Assembly (NCBI GenBank): GCA_947581855.1
Contig: CANPVZ010000017.1
Location: 1 to 64,000, forward strand
Reading direction: 5' to 3'
DNA length: 64,000 nucleotides
Source: an uncultured Phocaeicola sp.
GTDB taxonomy: Bacteria; Bacteroidota; Bacteroidia; Bacteroidales; Bacteroidaceae
A model generated the notes under the pieces. It was not told the origin of the DNA. It searched no databases and was given only the letters and a program-made list of their open reading frames with translations. Position numbers and translations under genes: made by a program. Shown piece after piece: positions 8,609 through 16,832 of this stretch; positions within the stretch are counted from its first letter, which is position 1; each line of letters starts with the position of its first letter.

Positions 8609-9221
8609 GGTTATAGTGTTTTATATTTGTTATTTCAATGCAGATTAATATGCATGTTTACAGATTAATCTTTTTCTTTTTTACTACAGTTTATTAAGTT
8701 AAGAGCCTTTCTTTTATCGAAGATTGTCGGGGTTAGATAGTGTAATTAATAAAAATACTTATTCAATCATTATCATTAAGTTTAAACTCCTAAGCCTATT
8801 GCATACAGACCGGTGGCTTTTTTAATCCTTTATCTTCTTTATTTTCTTTAACTCCTTTAACTTTCTTAGTTGCTTTAACTTCCTTATCTTTTTTAGTTTC
8901 CTTATTTTACTTTTTGCTTTACTTCCTTACCTTAATTTATTGTTTCATCTTCTTTCTCACTTCACATTATTACTTCATCTTCTTTATTACTTGGACAAGG
9001 ATATCTTTTTTCAAAACTTTTTCTTTTTTCACTTCAGACAAGCTACACAAAAAACAATACCTCAGTCTTTTCTTCTCTTTTAACTCTTAGGCCTGAACAA
9101 GAGGCTGTTAGATTCTATGGCTCCTTTTACTCCCTTATTCATTCGATGTTTTATTTTTTATGCTATATCTTGAACGAAACAATTCCTTCTTATCTTTCTC
9201 AACTTCTTACGTTCGAAGTGT
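8609..9221. other. Purine-rich low-complexity intergenic region
   Basis: This long gap inside an otherwise tight efflux unit contains no recognisable gene. On the minus (transcript) strand, about 8825-9080 is almost all purine. It is built from degenerate 8-12 nt units resembling GTTAAAG, GGAAGTTAAAG and GAAGTAA. In the + strand it reads as CTTTAACT-like repeats. The rest, near 8640-8820, is AT-rich without visible motifs. Confidence 0.75.
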
Positions 9222-10679
9222 TTATCTTAAAACTCCCAATGCTTTCTTTAAGTAGACTTCGGTCAGCTTAACGTCAATTTGTGCATCAATCTTTTCAGAC
9301 TGAGCTGATAACCAAGCCGTTTGAGCTTCCAAAACATTACTTGTAGGAATTACTCCTTCACGGAACCCCAAATTGGCATAGCGCAGATTCTCGTTTGCTT
9401 TGTCGAGATTCTTTTCTGCCATCGACAATTTCTTTGTAGCTTCGTTTACTTTAAAATTGCTTTGGTTTACCTGCAATTCTATCTTTTCCTTTATTTCGTC
9501 TAACTGTAACTGTGCCGCCCGAGCATTAGCTTTAGCGGCTTTTACCTTGTACGAGCCTTCTCCCCAATGGAATAGGGGAATACTGACCATTACTCCTACA
9601 TTCCACATCCCTTTGAATTTCTTCTCAAACCCGTTCAGCACTGAAGGGTTAGACATGATATAGTTTCCTAATAAGGCTATAGACGGAAGATATTCGGATC
9701 GGACTACATTCACTTTTTGCCTGTAAATGTCTGTCGCCAGTTCTAAGCTCCGGATTTCCGGACGGTTCTCATAAGCCGTTTCTATATGGCTTTCTACATC
9801 TGTATGAAGTATGGGTAGATTATCTAAATCTTCATCTTCCAATTGAATAGGGGTAGTCAAGTCGATACCGCATAATTGGCACAGAACCATTTTGGCAAGA
9901 CTAAGTCCATCGTTAACTTTGGTCAGAGTCATTTCGGCTTCATTGACTTTTACTTTAACCGAGAGACCGTCTGCCTTGGTGGCAACTCCCTCTCTTATCA
10001 TTTTCTCTATATCATTGTCGAGCCTTTGAACCAATTCTAGGAAACTTTCCGCCAATTTCTTTTTATGTACGAGCGATATTACTTGCCAATAAGCCTCATC
10101 CGTACTCAAAATTACTTCTTGTACATTGGTTTCATGTTGTGTCTTGGAAAGTTGCTCCGCATAGTTGGTAATTTTATTGTATGCTCGTATCTTTCCACCC
10201 ATATAGATGGGTTGTGTAAGTGTGATGGCACCGGCAAACATATTGCGCGTGTCTGTGCGAAGTGCGTTTACTAATGAAGTGCCTACTGCATTAAGCGGGG
10301 AGGCCAGATCCAGTGCGGCTAATGGAGCCAAAAGTTGTCCTAAATCAGGATTAGCGGAACCTATTTGATGTATAGCCGCTTGAAGTTGAGGCTGGAGAGT
10401 ACTTCCCATGCCTGAGAGCCCTTCTTTCTGTTCATTGCTCAATAGGGAAACTTCTCGTTGGTTGCGTAAATAAGTTCCTGTAGCAGAAAAATTAGGTAAA
10501 TAGTTGGTGAAAGCAGCTTTTTTTTCGTAATGAGCAGCTTTGATTTTTTCTTTGGCAATTCGGAGCTCTTTATTGTTTTGGAGGGCTAGTGCACGGCAAC
10601 TGTCGAGGCTGAGCATTGTTTGAGCTGAAGTCACGGATATTATTCCAGCAAGCAAAACGAAACAGATACTCTTCTTCAT
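9222..10679 (-). CDS. TolC-family outer membrane efflux protein
   Basis: This 485-residue protein starts with a signal peptide (MKKSICFVLLAGIISVTSAQ). It has the duplicated OEP architecture: two long alpha-helical coiled-coil hairpins separated by short beta segments. Typical stretches are LDSCRALALQNNKELRIAKE near the N-terminus and YANLGFREGVIPTSNVLEAQ near the C-terminus. As a trimer it would form the outer-membrane exit duct for the HlyD/ABC-2 system encoded downstream. It has a promoter at 10728-10736 and is the first gene of the presumed operon. Confidence 0.93.
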   Translation of the reverse strand: MKKSICFVLLAGIISVTSAQTMLSLDSCRALALQNNKELRIAKEKIKAAHYEKKAAFTNYLPNFSATGTYLRNQREVSLLSNEQKEGLSGMGSTLQPQLQAAIHQIGSANPDLGQLLAPLAALDLASPLNAVGTSLVNALRTDTRNMFAGAITLTQPIYMGGKIRAYNKITNYAEQLSKTQHETNVQEVILSTDEAYWQVISLVHKKKLAESFLELVQRLDNDIEKMIREGVATKADGLSVKVKVNEAEMTLTKVNDGLSLAKMVLCQLCGIDLTTPIQLEDEDLDNLPILHTDVESHIETAYENRPEIRSLELATDIYRQKVNVVRSEYLPSIALLGNYIMSNPSVLNGFEKKFKGMWNVGVMVSIPLFHWGEGSYKVKAAKANARAAQLQLDEIKEKIELQVNQSNFKVNEATKKLSMAEKNLDKANENLRYANLGFREGVIPTSNVLEAQTAWLSAQSEKIDAQIDVKLTEVYLKKALGVLR

Positions 10680-10727
10680 AGTTCTATATTCTTTTAAGTT
10701 CGTGTATGTGGTTGCATAAGCAACAAT

Positions 10728-10736
10728 GCAAATATA
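10728..10736 (-). promoter_or_regulatory. Promoter -7 box for the tolC-like gene
   Basis: The minus strand reads TATATTTGC, a full match to TAnnTTTGC, 48 bp upstream of the start. Confidence 0.65.
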
Positions 10737-10929
10737 GAAGTATTTTATGAAATGGAAATCTATTTAGCTAAAAAACTTTATTAAGTTGTTCCTTAAATTG
10801 GGTATTTCTCTTTATCTTGTGATATAGGCTTTATCATGAATATAAATGTTTTGGCTTGTTTGTATCTGATTAGGTTGAATAGTTATAATGAACTTCTATT
10901 AACAAACAGATAAAACACTTTCTATTAAA

Positions 10930-10971
10930 AAGGTTTGGTGCTTCAGCTCTTTTAGGCACTTTTTTACACCT
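10930..10971 (-). terminator. Possible terminator after the coiled-coil gene
   Basis: On the minus strand AAAGGTGT and GTGC pair with GCACC and ACCTTT further on, followed by a T-rich stretch. It lies immediately after the stop codon at 10972. Confidence 0.4.
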
Positions 10972-11847
10972 TTAATTCAGAGCAAAAGATTGAGAACCAA
11001 TCATGTTTCCGTCGGCAAAGATATAAATATGGTATGTTCCCGCTTGGAGAAATTCTTCTACATCCCAATAAACGGTAACTTGTTGTTCTTCTCCCGTATA
11101 TTCAATGTATTTTTTTATGGAATAGCCGATTTGTTGGTCTTCATAAGGGAATGTGTTGGAAGCACTTTTTGTCAGCACTTCGTTTCCCGGTTTAGTAATA
11201 CGTATATATAAGACCCGTTCTCCGGTCGTAGCTGTAATGTTTTTTACAATGGTGAAATCAATAGCCAGTTTGGTGATATTCTTAACCTTTTTTGTAGTCT
11301 TTCCGCGTTTGTTCTTAGGCGTAATATGTATGTTGGTGGCATCCAGTTGGGCCGCCAATGTTACTTTCTCATTTAAGTTTTTCTTTTCTTCTGCCAGACT
11401 GCTGATTTGGCGGGTCGCTTCGTTGTACTTTTGTTTCACCTGTTTGTTTTCAGTAGTAAGTGCTTCATTAATCCGGTTTAAGGAGTCTATTTGTAAAATG
11501 TAACTTCTCATTACCGCCCGTACCGTCTTTAGTTCTTTTTTCAAACGGGTGATTTCCGCAGCATTAGTGGATTTCACTTGTCTCAATTCTTCCAGTAATC
11601 GTTGAGTTTTTAATTTCTCGCTTTCCAGTTTTTCGAAAAGAGAGTCATTGTTAATCTGTATCTGTAATTCGTCATACTGATTGGCAAAATGGGAATATTC
11701 GTTTTCCATCTCTTCTTTTTCTATTTCGAAAAGCTGAGCCATTTCCTTGTTTTCTTGTTGGGTGCGTAACAGAAGGTAAGCCAGTACTCCCAAACCTATA
11801 ACTAATATAATGATAGCGCCTATGACAAGCCCTTTTTTCTTTTCCAT
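10972..11847 (-). CDS. Membrane-anchored coiled-coil protein, function unknown
   Basis: I do not recognise a named family. The 291-residue protein has an N-terminal membrane helix (about residues 6-28, GLVIGAIIILVIGLGVLAYL) and a long coiled coil (about 30-165, rich in Glu, Lys, Gln). A basic linker (NKRGKTTKKVKN) leads to a C-terminal beta-rich domain of about 105 residues (TKLAIDFTIVKNITATTGER to the end). The topology suggests a single-pass protein with its bulk in the periplasm. It is transcribed divergently from mdh, with promoters at 11882-11890 and 11956-11964, but nothing links the two functionally. Confidence 0.75.
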   Translation of the reverse strand: MEKKKGLVIGAIIILVIGLGVLAYLLLRTQQENKEMAQLFEIEKEEMENEYSHFANQYDELQIQINNDSLFEKLESEKLKTQRLLEELRQVKSTNAAEITRLKKELKTVRAVMRSYILQIDSLNRINEALTTENKQVKQKYNEATRQISSLAEEKKNLNEKVTLAAQLDATNIHITPKNKRGKTTKKVKNITKLAIDFTIVKNITATTGERVLYIRITKPGNEVLTKSASNTFPYEDQQIGYSIKKYIEYTGEEQQVTVYWDVEEFLQAGTYHIYIFADGNMIGSQSFALN

Positions 11848-11881
11848 AAAACAAATAATTAAAGTATTGGTTATATCGCTC

Positions 11882-11890
11882 GCAAAAATA
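11882..11890 (-). promoter_or_regulatory. Promoter -7 box for the coiled-coil gene
   Basis: The minus strand reads TATTTTTGC, a match to TAnnTTTGC, 34 bp upstream of the start. Confidence 0.6.
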
Positions 11891-11955
11891 ATGCTTTTTG
11901 TGGATAGGATAAGGAAAATTATTATGGAAATTTTTCTTTAATAGAAAAAAGATTG

Positions 11956-11964
11956 TACCTTTGC
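11956..11964 (+). promoter_or_regulatory. Promoter -7 box for mdh
   Basis: TACCTTTGC is a full match to TAnnTTTGC, 51 bp upstream of the mdh ATG. TTTC at 11933-11936 is a near match to the -33 element at 19-bp spacing. Confidence 0.65.
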
Positions 11965-12015
11965 TCGGAATTTAAGAACAGATAGGTATTTATCTAACAT
12001 TAAAACATTAATAAT

Positions 12016-12957
12016 ATGTCAAAAGTAACTGTAGTAGGTGCGGGTAATGTGGGTGCAACATGCGCCAATGTGCTTGCTTTTAACGAAGTAGCAGATGAAG
12101 TAGTAATGCTCGACGTTAAAGAAGGAGTTTCTGAAGGTAAAGCAATGGATATGATGCAGACAGCTCAACTCTTGGGCTTCGACACTACCGTTGTAGGTTG
12201 TACAAATGATTATGAAAAAACAGCAAACTCGGATGTGGTGGTTATTACTTCCGGAATTCCCCGTAAGCCGGGTATGACTCGTGAAGAATTGATCGGAGTA
12301 AACGCTGGTATTGTGAAATCAGTTGCAGGAAACATCTTGAAATATTCTCCGGATGCCATTATCGTGGTTATCTCTAACCCGATGGATACCATGACTTATT
12401 TGTCATTGAAATCACTTGGATTGCCGAAGAACAGAATCATCGGTATGGGTGGTGCTTTGGATAGTTCTCGTTTCAAATATTTCTTGTCTCAAGCATTAGG
12501 CTGTAATGCGAATGAAGTGGAAGGTATGGTAATCGGCGGACACGGCGATACAACTATGATTCCTTTGACTCGTTTTGCCACTTATAAAGGTATGCCGGTT
12601 TCTAATTTTCTTTCGGAAGAGAAATTGAACGAAGTTGCTGCTGCTACAATGGTTGGAGGCGCTACACTGACCAAGTTACTCGGAACTTCTGCATGGTATG
12701 CTCCGGGTGCAGCGGGTGCAATGGTCGTGGAATCGATTATTCATAACCAATGTAAAATGGTTCCTTGTTCAGTTTATTTGGAAGGTGAATATGGTGAATC
12801 GGATATTTGTTGTGGTGTTCCTGTAATCTTAGGTAAGAACGGTATTGAAAAAATAGTAGAATTGCCTTTGAATGAAGAGGAAAAAGCAAAGTTCGCTGCC
12901 AGTGCTGCGGCTGTGCGTAAAACAAATGCTGCTTTGCACGAAGTAGGTGCACTTTAA
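12016..12957 (+). CDS. mdh: Malate dehydrogenase
   Basis: This 313-residue NAD-dependent enzyme interconverts malate and oxaloacetate, in Bacteroides as part of the reductive branch to fumarate and succinate. It has the Rossmann motif GAGNVG (8-13), the NAD-ribose-binding Asp near 33, substrate arginines R83 and R89, N121, and the catalytic set D149, R152 and H176 (GGHGDT). Arg at position 83 in IPRKPGMTR fits malate rather than lactate dehydrogenase. It is a single gene with its own promoter and a clear terminator. The expected length is present. Confidence 0.97.
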   Translation: MSKVTVVGAGNVGATCANVLAFNEVADEVVMLDVKEGVSEGKAMDMMQTAQLLGFDTTVVGCTNDYEKTANSDVVVITSGIPRKPGMTREELIGVNAGIVKSVAGNILKYSPDAIIVVISNPMDTMTYLSLKSLGLPKNRIIGMGGALDSSRFKYFLSQALGCNANEVEGMVIGGHGDTTMIPLTRFATYKGMPVSNFLSEEKLNEVAAATMVGGATLTKLLGTSAWYAPGAAGAMVVESIIHNQCKMVPCSVYLEGEYGESDICCGVPVILGKNGIEKIVELPLNEEEKAKFAASAAAVRKTNAALHEVGAL

Positions 12958-12984
12958 TAAAAAATATTTTGTTTTTAGTGTGAG

Positions 12985-13017
12985 GGTGTCGTCTTTAGAG
13001 ATGACACCTTTCTTTTT
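12985..13017 (+). terminator. Rho-independent terminator of mdh
   Basis: GGTGTCGTC (12985-12993) pairs with GATGACACC (13000-13008) with one G-U pair, followed by TTTCTTTTT. Confidence 0.85.
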
Positions 13018-13326
13018 ATATGAGAAACTTCTTTAAGTAAAAAGTAAAATGATCTTTTATGAATATAATTAGGTATTTGCACTTTTGTGATATTTATTTT
13101 ACTTATCGTTTGGGAAGATAATTTGACAATGTGTTTCGAAAGCGTTATTATAGAATAAAAGATGGACTTTTCTTTCTTTAAAATCTTGAGTTTTTCTTTT
13201 ATTAGAAATTGCTTTATAAAAGATCTGTATTTTCTTATTTTGTCTTTATTAATTTATCAGCTTCTCTAAAATTATAGTAACCTTCTCTTATATTTCCAAT
13301 ATCTCAAGAGGTTAGTAGAGCAGAAA
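13018..13326. other. AT-rich convergent intergenic region
   Basis: Between the mdh and serS terminators I see only AT-rich sequence, with no reading frame of note, repeat or RNA gene. Confidence 0.6.
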
Positions 13327-13360
13327 GGGTATTGCAGCTCTTTGAATTTCTGCAATACCC
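13327..13360 (-). terminator. Hairpin downstream of serS
   Basis: A perfect 11-bp stem joins GGGTATTGCAG (13327-13337) and CTGCAATACCC (13350-13360). On the minus strand it is followed by TTTCTGCTCT. It lies about 30 bp beyond the serS stop. Confidence 0.7.
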
Positions 13361-13391
13361 TTCCGAAAAATTATTATGAAAACTATAATTA

Positions 13392-14666
13392 TTAGTTAAT
13401 CATATCAAAACCACAATAAGGTACTAATGCTTTCGGAATTCTGATGCCTTCCGGAGTTTGGTTATTTTCTAACAAAGCGGCAACAATTCTCGGCAAAGCT
13501 AAAGCGGAACCGTTTAAGGTATGGCACAATTCAGTTTTCTTGTCTGCTGTGCGATAGCGGCATTTTAAACGATTGGCCTGATAACTGTCGAAGTTGGAAA
13601 CCGAACTTACTTCCAACCAACGTTTCTGTGCGGCGGAATATACTTCAAAGTCGAAACAGATAGCTGAGGTGAAACTCATATCTCCTCCACACAACCGGAG
13701 GATACGGAATGGAAGTTCCAATTTCTGTAATAGACCCTCTACATGCGAAAGCATCTCTTTATGTGATTCTTTGGAATGTTGGGGAGTATCGATACGTACG
13801 ATCTCTACTTTCGAAAATTCGTGCAACCGGTTTAATCCGCGTACGTCTTTTCCATACGAACCGGCTTCGCGGCGGAAACATTCTGTATAAGCACAATTTT
13901 TAATAGGAAGATCTTTCTCATCCAATATTTCATCGCGATATATATTTGTTACAGGAACTTCAGCCGTAGGGATTAGATATAAGTCATCCAGATTGCAATG
14001 GTACATCTGTCCTTCTTTGTCAGGGAGCTGTCCTGTACCATAACCTGAAGCCTGGTTTACCACAGTGGGAGGCATGATTTCTAGATAACCTGCATTGCGG
14101 GCCTCATCGAGGAAGAAATTAATCAATGCACGTTGTAGACGGGCACCTTTTCCTTTATATACAGGAAATCCTGCACCCGTAATTTTCACACCAAGTTCAA
14201 AATCTATCAAATCATATTTCTTTGCCAATTCCCAATGGGGGAGAGCGTCAGCCGGAAGTTCCGGAATTTCGCCTTCCATTTTTTCTACTACATTATCTTC
14301 AGCTCCGAAACCTTCGGGAACTTCTTCATAAGGAACATTCGGAATAGTATATAAAATGGTTTGCAAATCAGCAGTAGCAGTATCCATGTTTTCCTGCAAT
14401 GATTTGTTGCTTTCTTTCAATTCTGCTACACGGGCTTTTGCTTTCTCCGCTTCTTCTTTTTTTCCTTCTTTCATGAATGAACCTATTGTTTTGGAAAGCG
14501 AGTTAACCTCTGCAAGGTTCTTATCTAATGAGTTTTGTGCGCTGCGACGTTTGTTGTTCAATTCAATAACTTGCGCAATAACTTGTTGGGCGTCTTTGAA
14601 GTGCTTTTTTTCCAGACCACGGATTACTTCATCCGTATTTTCTGTGATTTGTTTGATAGTAAGCAT
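13392..14666 (-). CDS. serS: Serine--tRNA ligase
   Basis: This class II aminoacyl-tRNA synthetase charges tRNA-Ser (and tRNA-Sec where present). The 424-residue protein has the N-terminal antiparallel coiled-coil arm (about 1-115) that grips the long variable arm of tRNA-Ser. The catalytic core contains class II motif 2 (FRREAGSYGKDVRGLNRLHE) and motif 3 (NGSALALPRIVAALLENNQ). Length and ends are normal. It is transcribed alone from a promoter at 14701-14709. Confidence 0.97.
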   Translation of the reverse strand: MLTIKQITENTDEVIRGLEKKHFKDAQQVIAQVIELNNKRRSAQNSLDKNLAEVNSLSKTIGSFMKEGKKEEAEKAKARVAELKESNKSLQENMDTATADLQTILYTIPNVPYEEVPEGFGAEDNVVEKMEGEIPELPADALPHWELAKKYDLIDFELGVKITGAGFPVYKGKGARLQRALINFFLDEARNAGYLEIMPPTVVNQASGYGTGQLPDKEGQMYHCNLDDLYLIPTAEVPVTNIYRDEILDEKDLPIKNCAYTECFRREAGSYGKDVRGLNRLHEFSKVEIVRIDTPQHSKESHKEMLSHVEGLLQKLELPFRILRLCGGDMSFTSAICFDFEVYSAAQKRWLEVSSVSNFDSYQANRLKCRYRTADKKTELCHTLNGSALALPRIVAALLENNQTPEGIRIPKALVPYCGFDMIN

Positions 14667-14700
14667 ATACTTTAATCGTTTTAAACTTTCTTTATAATTG

Positions 14701-14709
14701 GCAAAGATA
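14701..14709 (-). promoter_or_regulatory. Promoter -7 box for serS
   Basis: The minus strand reads TATCTTTGC, a full match to TAnnTTTGC, 34 bp upstream of the serS ATG. Confidence 0.65.
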
Positions 14710-15016
14710 GAGAAAAAACGAATACCTTATCATAAGAGTCTGAAGAAAATTGTTTTCAATGAATATGAAATGCTTTCATTTCAATTATAATGAATTTCTC
14801 TACGCTATTCTTTTATTCAGTTATAGTATTTTGGAAATTATATAGGGCATTGTTTGTGTATTTTGTTATAGTTAGGCTTATATTCCTTATTGTTAAAATA
14901 GATCTGTAAAAACATTTCATGTTAATGTTCTGCTGTATTTGTATGAAGGATGTAATATGTGGAGTAAGAAGATATATTATTTTAGAAAGAGGATAAGAGG
15001 CGTGGAGAGAAGAAAC

Positions 15017-15024
15017 TATATTTG
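15017..15024 (+). promoter_or_regulatory. Possible promoter for a small transcript
   Basis: TATATTTG matches TAnnTTTG. It precedes a 31-codon frame and then a strong hairpin terminator on the same strand. No -33 element is evident. Confidence 0.4.
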
Positions 15025-15058
15025 GGGAAATTAAAAAAATCAGTACTTGAAAGAAAAG

Positions 15059-15154
15059 ATGAAAGACACAGCAAAAATGTTCCAGGAAAACGAAGAAATA
15101 GATATGTCACTTGGTAGTTTGAAAGTTAAGTTGTTGATAAGGTATCTTGCTTAA
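15059..15154 (+). CDS. Possible small protein of 31 residues
   Basis: An ATG preceded by the purine-rich string GAAAGAAAAG opens a 31-codon frame beginning MKDTAKMFQENEEIDMSLGS and ending KVKLLIRYLA. It is flanked by a promoter-like box (15017-15024) and a bidirectional terminator (15209-15241). The peptide is acidic in its first half and basic/hydrophobic in its second, with no family I recognise. It lies in the otherwise empty 600-bp gap between serS and rpmA. It could equally be chance. Confidence 0.3.
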   Translation: MKDTAKMFQENEEIDMSLGSLKVKLLIRYLA

Positions 15155-15208
15155 AGATACTTTCTTTATAAACTACATAATCTGAAAAAAGTAAGTGGAT
15201 ATATAACA

Positions 15209-15241
15209 AAAAAGCTCTTCACTATAGAGGAAGAGCTTTTT
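15209..15241. terminator. Bidirectional terminator after rpmA
   Basis: A perfect 12-bp stem joins AAAAAGCTCTTC (15209-15220) and GAAGAGCTTTTT (15230-15241). It gives a T-run on both strands. It ends the rplU-rpmA operon (minus) and any + strand transcript from 15017. Confidence 0.9.
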
Positions 15242-15265
15242 GTATATTACATTTATGAAACTTGA

Positions 15266-15532
15266 TTATGCTTCAGTTGTCGCAGGAATTACAGAAACAT
15301 AGCTTCTGTCTAAGCGTCCTTTTTTGAAACATACAGTTCCGTCAACTAATGCGTAGAGAGTGTGGTCACTGCCCATACCAATGTTTTCACCCGGATGATG
15401 AGCTGTTCCTCTTTGACGAACAATGATGTTACCAGCTTTACAAGCCTGTCCACCGAATATCTTTACGCCTAATCTTTTGCTTGCTGATTCACGGCCGTTC
15501 TTAGAACTACCTACACCTTTTTTATGTGCCAT
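15266..15532 (-). CDS. rpmA: 50S ribosomal protein L27
   Basis: This 88-residue ribosomal protein has the family signature at its start ([20 protein letters not shown], then LGVK) and central [10 protein letters not shown]. Its N-terminal tail reaches the peptidyl transferase centre. There is no N-terminal extension of the type cleaved in Firmicutes. It is the second gene of the rplU-rpmA operon, 20 bp after rplU, and ends at the strong hairpin at 15209-15241. Confidence 0.98.
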   Translation of the reverse strand: MAHKKGVGSSKNGRESASKRLGVKIFGGQACKAGNIIVRQRGTAHHPGENIGMGSDHTLYALVDGTVCFKKGRLDRSYVSVIPATTEA

Positions 15533-15552
15533 TTCTTTTAAATTTTAATTGA

Positions 15553-15870
15553 TTAAGCAATAACTTGTTTAATAGTTAACTCTGTAAATTGTTGACGATG
15601 TCCGTTCAACTTTCTGTAGCCTTTTCTTCTCTTTTTGTGGAATACTAATACTTTATCACCTTTTACAAGGGGAGAAACTACCTCGCATACTACTTTTGCG
15701 CCCTCTACAGTAGGAGCTCCTACGGTTATAGTACCGTTGTTGTCTACTAATAAAACTTTCTCAAACTCAACAGTTGCACCGCTTTCAGCTTCTTGAATGT
15801 GATGTACAAATAATTTCTTGCCTTCTTCAGCTTTGAACTGTTGTCCGTTAATTTCTACGATTACGTACAT
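15553..15870 (-). CDS. rplU: 50S ribosomal protein L21
   Basis: This 105-residue protein of the large subunit binds 23S rRNA. It has the family features [20 protein letters not shown] at the start and [20 protein letters not shown] with FTELTIKQV near the end. It is the first gene of the rplU-rpmA operon and has a textbook Bacteroidetes promoter at 15958-15989. Confidence 0.98.
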   Translation of the reverse strand: MYVIVEINGQQFKAEEGKKLFVHHIQEAESGATVEFEKVLLVDNNGTITVGAPTVEGAKVVCEVVSPLVKGDKVLVFHKKRRKGYRKLNGHRQQFTELTIKQVIA

Positions 15871-15957
15871 GTTATTTTTATATTAAACGGTTTCTTCGCA
15901 AGGTGAACTTTAATCGCTTAAAATTACTTCTTCAAACCTTAACGAACTAAATTGGCT

Positions 15958-15989
15958 GCAAATTTACGATTTTATTGTAGATTGACAAA
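15958..15989 (-). promoter_or_regulatory. Full Bacteroidetes promoter for rplU-rpmA
   Basis: On the minus strand TTTG (15986-15989) is followed by a 19-bp spacer and TAAATTTGC (15958-15966). This matches both the -33 and -7 elements. It is the cleanest promoter in the window. Confidence 0.85.
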
Positions 15990-16045
15990 ATCTTTAGAGT
16001 ATTTATTTTGATAAAATCTATATCCCGGGATTCTTTAAGGAAGGG

Positions 16046-16459
16046 TTAGTTTTCATTTTCCCGATATCCACTACGGCTCATTCGTATACCTTCTTCTATA
16101 ATGGTGGCACTACGGCGATGAATTAACCGAAGATTTTCGAAATAACAAGGATTATCTTCCTCGTCGGTAAAAAATACGACAAACGTATCTCGTACGGTTC
16201 CATAGGGTTTATAAATAAGCATATCGTACATTTGGGCGTATTCATCAGGTTTAAGCCAAAGGTTCACATCTTTTCTTTTTAATCGTTCTAATGATTGGTC
16301 AACCGGAATAATTCCTAAAAGATCTATTTTATATCCACAATGCTCTGTATTTCTAAGCTCATATATGAGATAAGGATATCCTTTTTTATTATTTTGGGGC
16401 CTTTGATGGCAACTTGCTGTAAGCAAGCCCAATATAAAAAAGTAAAGAACCTTTTTCAT
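16046..16459 (-). CDS. Small lipoprotein, function unknown
   Basis: This 137-residue protein starts with a type II signal peptide (MKKVLYFFILGLLTASC, lipidated Cys17). The rest is a compact alpha/beta sequence with no motif I can assign; it includes YDMLIYKPYGTVRDTFVVFF and a very charged C-terminus. It stands alone with a promoter-like box at 16513-16520. It is likely a Bacteroidales-specific envelope protein. Confidence 0.7.
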   Translation of the reverse strand: MKKVLYFFILGLLTASCHQRPQNNKKGYPYLIYELRNTEHCGYKIDLLGIIPVDQSLERLKRKDVNLWLKPDEYAQMYDMLIYKPYGTVRDTFVVFFTDEEDNPCYFENLRLIHRRSATIIEEGIRMSRSGYRENEN

Positions 16460-16512
16460 GCTTTAAATCTTGTTTAATGGTCTATACCGAAATTTTGATT
16501 GAGGACAACGGA

Positions 16513-16520
16513 CAAAAATA
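16513..16520 (-). promoter_or_regulatory. Promoter -7 box for the small lipoprotein gene
   Basis: The minus strand reads TATTTTTG, matching TAnnTTTG, 53 bp upstream of the start. Confidence 0.5.
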
Positions 16521-16604
16521 AAAATAAGTGTGAGCATTTCTATCTATTCATAGAAGAGAGGACTCGTCGAAATGTTTTTGTTGTAATATGGTTAAAAGAA
16601 ATAT

Positions 16605-16661
16605 CCCACACTTTTAGATGATATATAATTATTTGAATTATTATATACTAAAAGTGATGGG
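16605..16661. terminator. Large hairpin between the lipoprotein and NlpC/P60 genes
   Basis: CCCA-CACTTTTAG pairs with CTAAAAGTG-A-TGGG across an AT-rich inner stem (cores 16609-16617 and 16648-16656). On the minus strand it is followed by ATATTTCTTTTAA. It probably ends the operon running from 19560 to 16833 or the short transcript from 16783. Confidence 0.6.
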
Positions 16662-16720
16662 CATTCTCTTTTTCTTCTTGTACTACAAAGTAAAATGTTC
16701 GAGGTTCCCTTTAACAAGAA

Positions 16721-16776
16721 TAAAAAGCCAATGCTTTTTTCTTACAATAAATATTGCGACGTAATGTCCTTACGTT
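16721..16776 (-). ncRNA. Candidate small RNA of about 55 nt
   Basis: A perfect promoter box (TATATTTGC on the minus strand, 16783-16791) is followed by a hairpin ACGTAA-GGACA-TTACGT and then a terminator hairpin AAAAAGC-ATTG-GCTTTTT (16722-16739) with a T-rich end. No start codon with a sensible frame lies between them. The element sits 42 bp beyond the NlpC/P60 stop codon. The 5' end is inferred from the promoter spacing. Confidence 0.4.
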
Positions 16777-16782
16777 GTGGCT

Positions 16783-16791
16783 GCAAATATA
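16783..16791 (-). promoter_or_regulatory. Promoter -7 box for the candidate small RNA
   Basis: The minus strand reads TATATTTGC, a full match to TAnnTTTGC, with no annotated gene directly downstream. Confidence 0.5.
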
Positions 16792-16832
16792 AGTACAAAA
16801 AAAGATATAGCATCTTATTTTGGAGAATAAAA

